From an uncultured Acidovorax sp. (lineage in GTDB: Bacteria > Pseudomonadota > Gammaproteobacteria > Burkholderiales > Burkholderiaceae_C): a stretch of 46,049 nt of DNA. A program made the position numbers and the translations under genes. Positions within the stretch are counted from its first letter, which is position 1. Each line of letters opens with the position of its first letter. The notes below the pieces were generated by a model that worked only from the letters and a program-made list of their open reading frames with translations, had not been told where the DNA came from and ran no database searches. Shown piece by piece: positions 26,351 through 33,904 of the stretch. The DNA lies in assembly GCA_913774625.1 (NCBI GenBank), contig CAJYHL010000056.1:1-46049 (forward strand), read 5' to 3'.

Positions 26351-27784
26351 TCAGATCTGCGTGACCATCTTGGTCACCAGGAAGGCGTCGAACGACTCGG
26401 TGCCGCCTTCGCTGCCGAAGCCGCTGTCCTTGATGCCGCCGAAGGGCAGCTCCGGATGGGCCATGCCGGAATGGTTGATGTTGACCATGCCGGCCTCCAG
26501 CCCCTGGGCGATGCGCTGCGAGGTGCGCAGCGAACTCGTGAAGACATAGGAGGCCAGGCCGAACGGCAGCGCATTGGCGCGGCGCAGCGCCTCGTCCACC
26601 GTGCCGAAGCGCGCCAGCGCGGCCACCGGGCCGAAGGGCTCCTCATGCATCACGCGGGCGGCGTCGGGCACGCCGGCCAGCAGGGTCAGGGCATGGAAGT
26701 GGCCGGGCCCGTCGATGCGCCCGCCGCCCACCACCACGTCGGCGCCGGCCTCGGCAGCATCGCGCACCAGCTCGCTCACCGCCTGCAGGCGGCGTTCGTG
26801 GATCAGCGGCCCCATCTGCACGCCCTCTTCCAGGCCATGGCCCACGCGGATGGCGGCCAGGGCTTCGGCGAAGGCGTCGAGGAAGCGGTCATGCACGCCG
26901 TCCTGCACGAAAAAGCGCGTGGGCGAAACGCAGACCTGGCCTGCATTGCGCGACTTCATGCGCGCCAGCAGGCCGGCCGCCTGGGCCACGTCGGCATCGT
27001 CGAACACCAGCACCGGCGCATGGCCGCCCAGCTCCATGGTCATGCGCTTGAGATGGGAGGCCGCCAGCGCCGCCAGCTGCCGCCCCACGGGAACCGAGCC
27101 GGTGAAGGAGACCACGCGCACCTGGGGCGACTCGATCAGCCGGCGCGAGATCCCGGCCGGCGGCCCCCACAGGATGTTGAACACGCCCGCAGGTAGGCCC
27201 GCGTCGTGGAAGAGATGGGCCATGGCCACGATGGCGCTGGGCGACTCCTCCGGCCCCTTGAGCACCAGCGTGCAGCCCGCCGCGATGGCGGCCGCGGCCT
27301 TCTTCATGGCCTGGCCGAAGGGGAAATTCCAGGGGCTGAAGGCCGCGCAGACGCCGGCCGGCTCGCGCGCCACCCACTGCCGCACGGCCGGATCGCGCGA
27401 GGGCACGACCCGGCCGTAGATGCGCCGGCCTTCCTCGGCATGCCACTCGATGTGCTCGGCGGCATTGAGGACTTCGGCCACCGCATCGGCCAGCGGCTTG
27501 CCGTTGTCCTGCGTGATGGCGCGGCCGATGGCAGGCGCCCGCTCGCGCGCCAGCGCGGCGACGCGGCGCAGCACATCGGAGCGCTCCAGCGGCGAGACAT
27601 GGCGCCAGGACTGGAAGGCGGCATGGGCGGCGTCCAGCGCGCGGCCGATGTCCTCGTCGGTGGCCCAGGGCAGCCGGCCCAGCGGCTTGAGCGTCGCGGG
27701 GTCGCGCACTTCCTGGGATTCGCGGCCCGCGAGGCCGTGGAAGCGGCCGTCGATGTAGAGCAGAAGTTCGGGGTACATGGTCAT
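26351..27784 (-). CDS. NAD(P)-dependent aldehyde dehydrogenase, SSADH-like
   Basis: Aldehyde dehydrogenase of 477 aa. Motifs: [12 protein letters not shown] (about 151-162), FTGSVPVGR (about 227-235), Glu251 in MELGGHAP, nucleophile Cys285 in [12 protein letters not shown], and EEPFGPVAA. The coenzyme-binding loop reads [10 protein letters not shown] where most ALDHs have KPSE/KPAE, a small departure. Only one Cys at the active site, unlike its neighbour. Start MTMYPEL (27784) or MYPEL (27778). It lies between the flavin hydroxylase (60 bp upstream in the operon) and the GabD-like gene. Substrate unknown. Confidence 0.9.
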   Translation of the reverse strand: MTMYPELLLYIDGRFHGLAGRESQEVRDPATLKPLGRLPWATDEDIGRALDAAHAAFQSWRHVSPLERSDVLRRVAALARERAPAIGRAITQDNGKPLADAVAEVLNAAEHIEWHAEEGRRIYGRVVPSRDPAVRQWVAREPAGVCAAFSPWNFPFGQAMKKAAAAIAAGCTLVLKGPEESPSAIVAMAHLFHDAGLPAGVFNILWGPPAGISRRLIESPQVRVVSFTGSVPVGRQLAALAASHLKRMTMELGGHAPVLVFDDADVAQAAGLLARMKSRNAGQVCVSPTRFFVQDGVHDRFLDAFAEALAAIRVGHGLEEGVQMGPLIHERRLQAVSELVRDAAEAGADVVVGGGRIDGPGHFHALTLLAGVPDAARVMHEEPFGPVAALARFGTVDEALRRANALPFGLASYVFTSSLRTSQRIAQGLEAGMVNINHSGMAHPELPFGGIKDSGFGSEGGTESFDAFLVTKMVTQI

Positions 27785-27844
27785 GGAGGAAAGCAGGGGC
27801 GCAGGCGCCCCGGGAGGGCCCTGCGGGATGGGTTCGGCCGGCCT

Positions 27845-29536
27845 TCAGGCGGCCAGGGCTTCGGCAGGCTCGGCCCGCTGCTGCTGCTGCGCGGCGGGCA
27901 CCGGGGCGGCGGCCAGCACCTCGCCGCAGAAGGCCGTCAGCTCCGGCACGGCATCGGCCGTGCGGCCCACGGCGGCGATGAAACGGTCGGGCCGGATCAG
28001 CACCCAGTCGACGCCCGTGCGCTGGAACCACAGGCCCAGGCTGTTCTCCACGTCCTGGATCACGGCGCCGGTGATGGCATCGAGCGCGGGCGCGCCGAAC
28101 TCGCGGGCGCCGCAGCGCGAGCGCAGGGCCACGTAGTGGTCGCAGCCCAGGCGCGCGAGGCTCTCGCGCAGGCTGGCGGGCGCCTCGGCCAGCGGGTCGC
28201 TGCGCCAGCTGATGAGCGCGAAGCGCGGGCCCACCACGTCGTCCAGCCGCTGCGCGAAGCCGCACCGGAATTCGACCTGGGGCTGGATGAACATGCGGCC
28301 CACCAGCTCGTCGCGCTCGGCCACGCCGCTGTTGCGCACGATGCCCTCGGTGAAGCGCGGCATGGGCTTGAACTTCATCTGCAGCACGTAGTCGCGCACC
28401 TTCGGAATGTTGCGGATCGACAGGAAGAAACGGTCGCGCAGCCAGGCCACGAAACGGTTGCGCTGCGACAGCACGGCGCCGAACAGGTCGGCCAGATCGA
28501 TCATGGCCTTGGCGTGGGCATGGCGCTCCTGCTGGTAGCTGGCCAGCAGCTCGGGCTTGAGGCGGCCCTGCAGCACCCAGGCCAGCTTCCAGGCCAGGTT
28601 GAAGGCATCACGCACGCCGGCGTTCAGGCCCTGGCCGATCCAGGGCGGCGTGATGTGGGCGGCATCGCCCGCCAGGCACACCCGGCCCACGACGAAGGAG
28701 CCCGCGACGCGCGAGTTGTGGGTGTAGACGCGCGCCCGGATCACGTTGAGCTTTTCCGGCTCGGCCACGTGGCTGCGCAGCAGCTCGCAGACCTTGTCGG
28801 GCGCCAGCATCTGCTCGCCGTCCTCGCCCGGGAAGAGCATGAATTCCCAGCGCCGCAGACCATAGGGCAGGCGCAGGCAGACATGGGGCCTTCGCGGCTC
28901 GCAATGCAGCGCGGTGTAGGGCGCGTCCAGCGGATCGGCGTCGCATTCGATGACCACCCACTTGGCCGGGTGGGTGCGGCCCTCGTAGGGCAGCTTGAGG
29001 ATGCGCTCGCGCACCAGGCTGCGGCCACCGTCGCAGGCCACCACGTAGCTGGCGCGCACCGAGGTCTCGGCGCCCTGCGCATCGCGCAGCGTGGCGGTGA
29101 CGCCGGTGTCGTCCTGCGCCAGGTCGAGCAGTTCCAGCCCCAGGCGCAGCTCCACGTCGGGAAAGCGCTCCAGGCCCTTGCGCAGCGTGGCTTCGCCCAG
29201 AGGCTGCGAGAAGAGATTGCGGCGGAACCAGCCGAATTCGCGGGTCGAGGGCAGGATCTCGGCGAAGCACTGGCGCGAGCCGGTGTACATGCGCATGGGC
29301 ACGTTCTGGATCATGTCGCGCAGCATGGCGTCGGCCAGGCCCGCGGCCTGGAAGGTGCGCAGGGCCTCGTCGTCCAGCCCCACGGCACGGGGATAGTCCA
29401 GCACCGACGGGCTGCGGTCGATCACGAGGGCGCGCACGCCGTAGGTGCCCAGCAGGTTGGCGATGGTCACGCCCACCGGGCCGGCGCCGACGATCAGCAC
29501 GGGCACGGATGCCGCAGGAGTCAGGGGGAGCTCCAT
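27845..29536 (-). CDS. FAD-dependent aromatic hydroxylase (MhpA-like)
   Basis: Flavoprotein monooxygenase, 563 aa, of the 3-(3-hydroxyphenyl)propionate hydroxylase type; it would add an ortho hydroxyl to a phenolic substrate using NAD(P)H and O2. FAD motifs are all present: IVGAGPVGVTIANLLG (15-30), the CDGGRS fingerprint (168-173), and AGDAAHITPPWIGQGLNAGVRD (289-310). The C-terminal thioredoxin-like domain typical of this group is present, with an extra Gln/Ala-rich tail (AAQQQQRAEPAEALAA). NIPSNAP lies 9 bp upstream. With the VOC dioxygenase and alpha/beta hydrolase of the same operon it forms a hydroxylate-cleave-hydrolyse set. The true substrate need not be phenylpropionate. Confidence 0.9.
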   Translation of the reverse strand: MELPLTPAASVPVLIVGAGPVGVTIANLLGTYGVRALVIDRSPSVLDYPRAVGLDDEALRTFQAAGLADAMLRDMIQNVPMRMYTGSRQCFAEILPSTREFGWFRRNLFSQPLGEATLRKGLERFPDVELRLGLELLDLAQDDTGVTATLRDAQGAETSVRASYVVACDGGRSLVRERILKLPYEGRTHPAKWVVIECDADPLDAPYTALHCEPRRPHVCLRLPYGLRRWEFMLFPGEDGEQMLAPDKVCELLRSHVAEPEKLNVIRARVYTHNSRVAGSFVVGRVCLAGDAAHITPPWIGQGLNAGVRDAFNLAWKLAWVLQGRLKPELLASYQQERHAHAKAMIDLADLFGAVLSQRNRFVAWLRDRFFLSIRNIPKVRDYVLQMKFKPMPRFTEGIVRNSGVAERDELVGRMFIQPQVEFRCGFAQRLDDVVGPRFALISWRSDPLAEAPASLRESLARLGCDHYVALRSRCGAREFGAPALDAITGAVIQDVENSLGLWFQRTGVDWVLIRPDRFIAAVGRTADAVPELTAFCGEVLAAAPVPAAQQQQRAEPAEALAA

Positions 29537-29545
29537 GGCCGGACC

Positions 29546-29842
29546 TCAGGCCGGGCTCAGCAGGCGGCTGTCCTGCTGCACCAACAGGTGGCGCACCTGC
29601 TTGCGGAATTCGGTGAAGCGCGCATCGCCCAGCAACTCGCTGCGGCGGCGCGAACGCTCTTCGAGGCTGTCGAAGCTCCAGTGGAAGACCAGCTGGTTGA
29701 GATCGCCGGTCTCCGGCGTCATCAGCGCGACCAGATTGCCCAGCAGCTGGGTCTGCACCTCACGGCCGAGTTCGTTGTAGATGCGCAGGTACTCGCGCAC
29801 GCCGCCGGGCACCAGGGAATAGGTTCTGATTTCATGGATCAC
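29546..29842 (-). CDS. NIPSNAP-family small protein
   Basis: 98 aa, ferredoxin-like alpha/beta-barrel family, MIHEIRTYSLVPGGVREYLRIYNELG at the N terminus being diagnostic. It lacks a signal peptide. Its start overlaps the alpha/beta hydrolase stop by 4 bp (ATGA), and it precedes the hydroxylase by 9 bp, so it is firmly inside the operon. Small NIPSNAP proteins recur in aromatic-degradation clusters; the exact role is unknown. Confidence 0.9.
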   Translation of the reverse strand: MIHEIRTYSLVPGGVREYLRIYNELGREVQTQLLGNLVALMTPETGDLNQLVFHWSFDSLEERSRRRSELLGDARFTEFRKQVRHLLVQQDSRLLSPA

Positions 29843-30747
29843 GGGGTCGTCTCCTGGAAGGTCGTTGTCGTTATGCCCGCCGATGCCTGGGCCGCCAATG
29901 CGGAGGGCGGCCGCTGCAGGAAGCCCTTGACCGCCTGAGCGAACAGCTCGGGCTGGTCGTCATGCACGTAGTGGCCGGCATCCGGGATCTCCACCGCCTC
30001 GATGAGCGGGTTGGCCGCCTGCATGCGCGCCACCATCTCGGGCTGCAGGTAGTCGGACCGGCCGCCGCGCACCACCAGGGTCACGCAGGCGATGAGAGGC
30101 ACATGGGCCGCCAGGTCCACGATGCGCGCCGGGTCGGGCGCCAGCCGCGTGTTGGCGATGCCCACATGGTCGTAGCGCCAGGTGAAGCCGCCTTCCGGCA
30201 GCGGTTTGAGCATGCTGCGCAGACGCTGCTGGCGTGCGGCTTCGGTCACCGAGGGACGCAGTCCGCGCATGAATTCCGAGGCCTGCTCCCAGCTGCCGAA
30301 CCACACAGGCGTGGCGCTGAATTCATGGCGGATGCGCTGCGCGCCCGCGCTGGCCTCGAAGGCGCCCGGGCCGGCGTCCTCGATGACCAGGCGCCGCACC
30401 CGGCCCGGGTTCTGCGCGGCATAGACGATGGCGTTGATGCCGCCCATCGAATGCCCGAGCAGGTCGAAGCGCTGCAGGCCCAGCGCGTCCGCCAGGGCCG
30501 CCAGGTCGGCCACGTAGGCGTCGGTGTAGTAGTTCTGCTGCGGGTCCCAGTCGGTATCGCCGCGGCCGCGCTGGTCCAGCGCGACCACGCGAATGCCCGG
30601 CTGCAGCGCCTGCGCGAGGCCGGCGAAGGTTTCGGCGTAGCCGCGGATGCCGTGCAGCATCACGACGGGCCAGCCGGCCTCGTCTCCCCATTCGGTGACG
30701 TGGAAGTGGAGCCCGCGCAGGGCCATCGTGCGGTCGCGGCGTTGCAT
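29839..30747 (-). CDS. Alpha/beta hydrolase (possible C-C bond hydrolase)
   Basis: Cytoplasmic hydrolase, 302 aa from MQRRDRTM (30747); MALRG at 30726 is a possible later start and neither has a clear ribosome site. Catalytic triad readable: Ser100 in the nucleophile elbow GHSMGG, Asp232 in RGGRSDYL, His259 in DAGHYVHDD. Oxyanion-hole segment VMLHGIRGYAETF (29-41). The size and lid region agree with meta-cleavage-product hydrolases such as MhpC/BphD but also with esterases and epoxide hydrolases. Given a hydroxylase and an extradiol-type enzyme in the operon, hydrolysis of a ring-opened product is the favoured role (inference). Confidence 0.9.
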   Translation of the reverse strand: MQRRDRTMALRGLHFHVTEWGDEAGWPVVMLHGIRGYAETFAGLAQALQPGIRVVALDQRGRGDTDWDPQQNYYTDAYVADLAALADALGLQRFDLLGHSMGGINAIVYAAQNPGRVRRLVIEDAGPGAFEASAGAQRIRHEFSATPVWFGSWEQASEFMRGLRPSVTEAARQQRLRSMLKPLPEGGFTWRYDHVGIANTRLAPDPARIVDLAAHVPLIACVTLVVRGGRSDYLQPEMVARMQAANPLIEAVEIPDAGHYVHDDQPELFAQAVKGFLQRPPSALAAQASAGITTTTFQETTP

Positions 30748-30773
30748 GGTCGTCGGCTCGGCGGAGGCGCGGC

Positions 30774-31376
30774 TCAGTACAGGCCGTCCTGGCCCTTGAC
30801 ATCGGATGCGGCCAGTCCGCCCAGGCGGGCGTTCAGGCGGCCGCGCGTGGCGAAGGCCCAGATGACCAGCAGCTCGTCGCGGTTGGGGCCGTCGCTGAAG
30901 TGCGCGGTGACCGTGTCGTAGTGCGAACGCACGTAGAGCGCGTCCTTGTGCGCCAGCGGAATGTCGATCACGGTGCCCGGGCCACCGCGCTTGCCGGTCG
31001 AGGGCACCCAGGACTTGCCGCCGCCGATGCCGTCGCGCACCGGGTTGGCGGCGGGGTTGGTCAGCAGCGCGTTGCCGTGCTCGTATTCGCCGTCGATACC
31101 CACCAGGCAGGCCTTGCCGTAGCTTTCGATGGGCTGGCCTGCGGCGGCTTCGCGGATGCGGCGGGCGAATTCGCGGCCGAGTTCGGGCGAGGGGTCGATC
31201 AACGCCGACAGGTCCTGCTCGAAGCGTCCGGCGAACGGGTTCTTCAGGCAGGCCGCGATGACGATCTTGCGCAGCGGCGCACCGTCGGCCGGGGCGCCGG
31301 TCTCGCCGGCATGCGTGTCTTCGATCTGCAGATACCACTTGCGGATGTGGAAGGCGCTGAGGTCGGGGGTGGTCAT
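30774..31376 (-). CDS. Amino acid synthesis (DUF1185) family protein
   Basis: 200 aa, soluble. Diagnostic stretches: FHIRKWYLQIEDTHAG, LRKIVIAACLKNPFAGRFEQDL, SYGKACLVGIDGEYEHGNALL, GGGKSWVPSTGKRGGPGT, IPLAHKDALYVRSHYDTVT, and RGRLNARLGGL near the end. The family name comes from an old annotation and no biochemical reaction is firmly known to me. It occurs in many proteobacterial catabolic clusters with Bug receptors. Located between the VOC enzyme and the hydrolase with short gaps (61 and 26 bp). Confidence 0.85.
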   Translation of the reverse strand: MTTPDLSAFHIRKWYLQIEDTHAGETGAPADGAPLRKIVIAACLKNPFAGRFEQDLSALIDPSPELGREFARRIREAAAGQPIESYGKACLVGIDGEYEHGNALLTNPAANPVRDGIGGGKSWVPSTGKRGGPGTVIDIPLAHKDALYVRSHYDTVTAHFSDGPNRDELLVIWAFATRGRLNARLGGLAASDVKGQDGLY

Positions 31377-31437
31377 GGCAAAGGTTCCGAAGGTTGGTTT
31401 CAGGGAATGGGGAGCGTTGCGGAAGCGGCGACTCGAC

Positions 31438-31935
31438 TCAGAGGGGCTCCAGGTCGAAGTGGCCGCTGGGCGCGTTGTATTGGCCCAGCAGCTGCTTGCC
31501 CTCTTCGTCGTCGTGCACGGTTTCCAGGAAGAACTCGAAGCGGTGGCCGTCCGGGTCTTCGAAATAGAGGCCGTAGCCGACCTTGTGGTCGGTGGTCTTC
31601 ACGACCGGCACGCCCTTGCGCAGCAACATGCCGTGCAGGCGGCGCAGGTCGTCCATGTCGCCCTCGATCTCCAGCCCGTAGTGCTGCAGGTTGATCGTGC
31701 CGCGGGTGGCGCTGCCCGGGTCGTCCACCTGGATCAGCGCGATGTCGTGGTGCTTCTGCCCGAAGGTCAGGAACACCCAGCGCTCGCCGCGCGCCGTCAC
31801 CGTCATGCCCAGCACGTCTTCGTACCAGGGCGCGGAGGCGAAGGGGTCCTTGACGAACAGCGCCAGGTGCGTGCGGCGGATGCGGGCCTTGACCTCGGCG
31901 CCGCCGGGCGGAAGAGCGGGAATGTGGCCGGACAT
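31438..31935 (-). CDS. VOC-superfamily enzyme, extradiol dioxygenase-like
   Basis: 165 aa, one vicinal-oxygen-chelate unit. The two-His-one-carboxylate metal site is readable: His23 in RTHLALFV, His85 in LQHYGLEIEG, Glu134 in DGHRFEFFLE. Fe(II) ring-cleaving dioxygenases usually have two VOC units (about 290 aa), so this is a one-domain type; glyoxalase or bleomycin-resistance-like functions are alternatives. Placement between hydroxylase and hydrolase genes of a catabolic operon favours cleavage of a catechol-like product made by the MhpA-like enzyme (inference). The 15-residue Pro/Gly N-terminal extension is unusual and could mean a later start. Confidence 0.85.
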   Translation of the reverse strand: MSGHIPALPPGGAEVKARIRRTHLALFVKDPFASAPWYEDVLGMTVTARGERWVFLTFGQKHHDIALIQVDDPGSATRGTINLQHYGLEIEGDMDDLRRLHGMLLRKGVPVVKTTDHKVGYGLYFEDPDGHRFEFFLETVHDDEEGKQLLGQYNAPSGHFDLEPL

Positions 31936-31953
31936 GGATGAGCTCCTTGCCGT

Positions 31954-32991
31954 TCAGTGGATGGACTGCGGATGGGCGTGGACCGGCGCCACGAAGGGCG
32001 TCCAGGCCACGGCCGTGATCTCGCTGAAGTCGCGCCATTCCTTGTACCAGCTCAGGCCGCCGTCGGTGGACCGCAGCAGGTGGCCGTACTTGGTCCCGGC
32101 GAAGAGCAGCGCCGGGTCGCTGGCATGCGCGCCGAAGGCCCAGACGGTGGAGTTGGGCACGGTGTGCAGCACCGTCTGCGCCCAGGTACGGCCCCGGTCT
32201 TCGGAGCGGTAGATGCGGGTCTGGCGGCCGGGCGTGCCGTCGCCGATCGCCAGCAGCAGCTGGTTGCCGGCACGGTCCAGCACCTGCACCGTGCGGGTGT
32301 AGTAGAGGCCGTCGAAGCGGTCCTTGGAGGGCGAGAACGCGAAGGTCTTCGCGTCGTCGGTGCTCTCGCACACGGAGTTGACCGTGACGACCACGTGCTT
32401 GGCGGGCGCCTCGGCCGTGGCGGGCAGCACGGCGATGGCGTGGATGTCGGAGTTGTTGATGCCGCGCCCGGGCGTGTCCACGCGCTCCCAGGTATCGCCC
32501 GCATCGTTGCTGCGCCAGGCGCCGCCCTCCTCCACGCCGAACCAGACCTCCTCGGCGCGCTCGGGGTGAAAGGCCACGGTGAGGATGCGCGGGCGGTGCA
32601 CGCCCGAGCAGAACTCGGGCAGCTCCACGTCCAGCTGGGTCCAGTGGAGGCCGCCGTCGGTCGAGCGGAACATGCGCGCCCGCGACGGAGCGCCCGTGCC
32701 CGCCAGCACCAGTTGCGGATTGACCGGGCTGAAGGCCAGGGCCCACACCGTGAGCCCGTCGGCGGGCGAAGGCACGCGCTGGAAATGCGCGCCCCCGTCG
32801 GTGCTGAGGCAGATGCCCACGTCGGCGCCCGCCAGCACGCGGCTGGGGTCGGACGGGTCCACCGCCAGCGAGCGCACCGTGCCGTCGAACTCGATGGCTT
32901 CCTTCAGGCCCAGGCGATGCCAGCTGGCGCCGTTGTCCGCGCTGCGCAGGATGCCCTGGCCGGCCGTTGCCACCAGAATGGTTCCGTTCAT
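31954..32991 (-). CDS. Cytoplasmic Asp-box (BNR/VPS10-like) beta-propeller protein
   Basis: 345 aa from MNGTILVATAG at 32991, chosen because GGAG lies 9 bp upstream; an in-frame start at 33015 would add 8 residues. Seven Asp boxes are readable: SADNGASW, STDGGAHF, STDGGLHW, SNDAGDTW, STDDAKTF, SEDRGRTW, STDGGLSW. This predicts a seven-bladed or larger propeller. Unlike the Ycf48-like protein at 23-24 kb there is no signal peptide, so it should be cytoplasmic. No sialidase catalytic set is seen. It sits inside the catabolic operon between the SDR and VOC genes (35 and 18 bp gaps). Role unknown. Confidence 0.85.
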   Translation of the reverse strand: MNGTILVATAGQGILRSADNGASWHRLGLKEAIEFDGTVRSLAVDPSDPSRVLAGADVGICLSTDGGAHFQRVPSPADGLTVWALAFSPVNPQLVLAGTGAPSRARMFRSTDGGLHWTQLDVELPEFCSGVHRPRILTVAFHPERAEEVWFGVEEGGAWRSNDAGDTWERVDTPGRGINNSDIHAIAVLPATAEAPAKHVVVTVNSVCESTDDAKTFAFSPSKDRFDGLYYTRTVQVLDRAGNQLLLAIGDGTPGRQTRIYRSEDRGRTWAQTVLHTVPNSTVWAFGAHASDPALLFAGTKYGHLLRSTDGGLSWYKEWRDFSEITAVAWTPFVAPVHAHPQSIH

Positions 32992-33026
32992 GTCTGCTGC
33001 TCCTTCGATGTGCAAGGGGTTCGGGT

Positions 33027-33821
33027 TCAGAGGAAGATGCCGCGCGTGATGCCGCCATCGACGGCGATGGATTCGCCCGTGATGGCAGCTGCCCGGTCGG
33101 AGGCGAGGAAGAGCACCACGTCGGCGATCTCCTCCACCTGCAGCACGCGGCGGATGGGCGTGGCCTTGGCGTAGTTGGCCTCGACCTGCTCGGGCGTCAG
33201 GCCCTGCAGCCTGGCTTCCTTGGCATAGAGCTCGTGGATGTGCGGGGTCTCGACCACGCCGGGGTGGATCACGTTCACCGTGATGCCGGCCGGGCCGAGC
33301 TGGTCCGACAGGGTCTTGGTCAGGTGGCAGATGGCCACATTGCGCATGCCGGACAGCTGCTTGCTGCCCCGGCCCGTGAGGCCGCCGATGTTGATGATGC
33401 GGCCCCAGCCGCCGCGGCGCATATGGGCCGCCGCGGCCTTGGCGAAGCGCATGTAGCCCACCACCTTGATGTTGATGTCTTCCAGCAGGCCTTCGGGGCT
33501 GGCGTTCTCGATCTCGCTGCGCACCAGGCCGCCCGGGTGCGCGGCGCCGTTGACCAGGATGTCGATGCGGCCGAAGCGCTCGGCCACCCGCTCGACCGCG
33601 GCTTCGACCTGGGCCGTGTCCGCCACGTCGGCGGGGGCGGCCATCACCTCGGTTCCGGTGGCCTCGGTGATCTCGCGCGCCACCTGTTCCAGCGTGGCCT
33701 GGTTGCGCGCCACGATGCCCACGCGCACGCCTTCGGCGGCCAGCGCCTGCGCCACCGCCCGGCCGATGCCCAGGCTGCCGCCGGTCACGATGGCCACCTT
33801 GCCGTTGAGTTTCAAATCCAT
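33027..33821 (-). CDS. SDR-fold protein with a degenerate active site
   Basis: 264 aa short-chain dehydrogenase/reductase fold. The nucleotide-binding TGGSLGIG (13-20) and PG of VIHPGVVETPHIHELY are normal. The catalytic positions are not. The Ser strand reads IINIGGLTG (142-150), with Gly where Ser is expected. The place of YxxxK reads SGMRN (157-161), with Ser for Tyr and Asn for Lys. It may bind NAD(P) without ordinary SDR chemistry, or use other residues. DNA context is normal operon spacing (35 bp to the propeller gene, 83 bp after the TPP enzyme). Start MDLKLNGK at 33821. Confidence 0.88.
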   Translation of the reverse strand: MDLKLNGKVAIVTGGSLGIGRAVAQALAAEGVRVGIVARNQATLEQVAREITEATGTEVMAAPADVADTAQVEAAVERVAERFGRIDILVNGAAHPGGLVRSEIENASPEGLLEDINIKVVGYMRFAKAAAAHMRRGGWGRIINIGGLTGRGSKQLSGMRNVAICHLTKTLSDQLGPAGITVNVIHPGVVETPHIHELYAKEARLQGLTPEQVEANYAKATPIRRVLQVEEIADVVLFLASDRAAAITGESIAVDGGITRGIFL

Positions 33822-33904
33822 GTCTTCGCTCCTTCTGTGCGCGCCTGCCGCCATGGGCGGCGCTGTTGCGGGGGTGATGTGCTGGCCGCGTTGCGGACGG
33901 GCCG

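Noticed and set aside
24839..29938. Two long rightward open frames (785 and 910 codons) over the dehydrogenases and hydroxylase
   Set aside because: Mirror frames of conserved enzymes; the sense strand carries all catalytic motifs.
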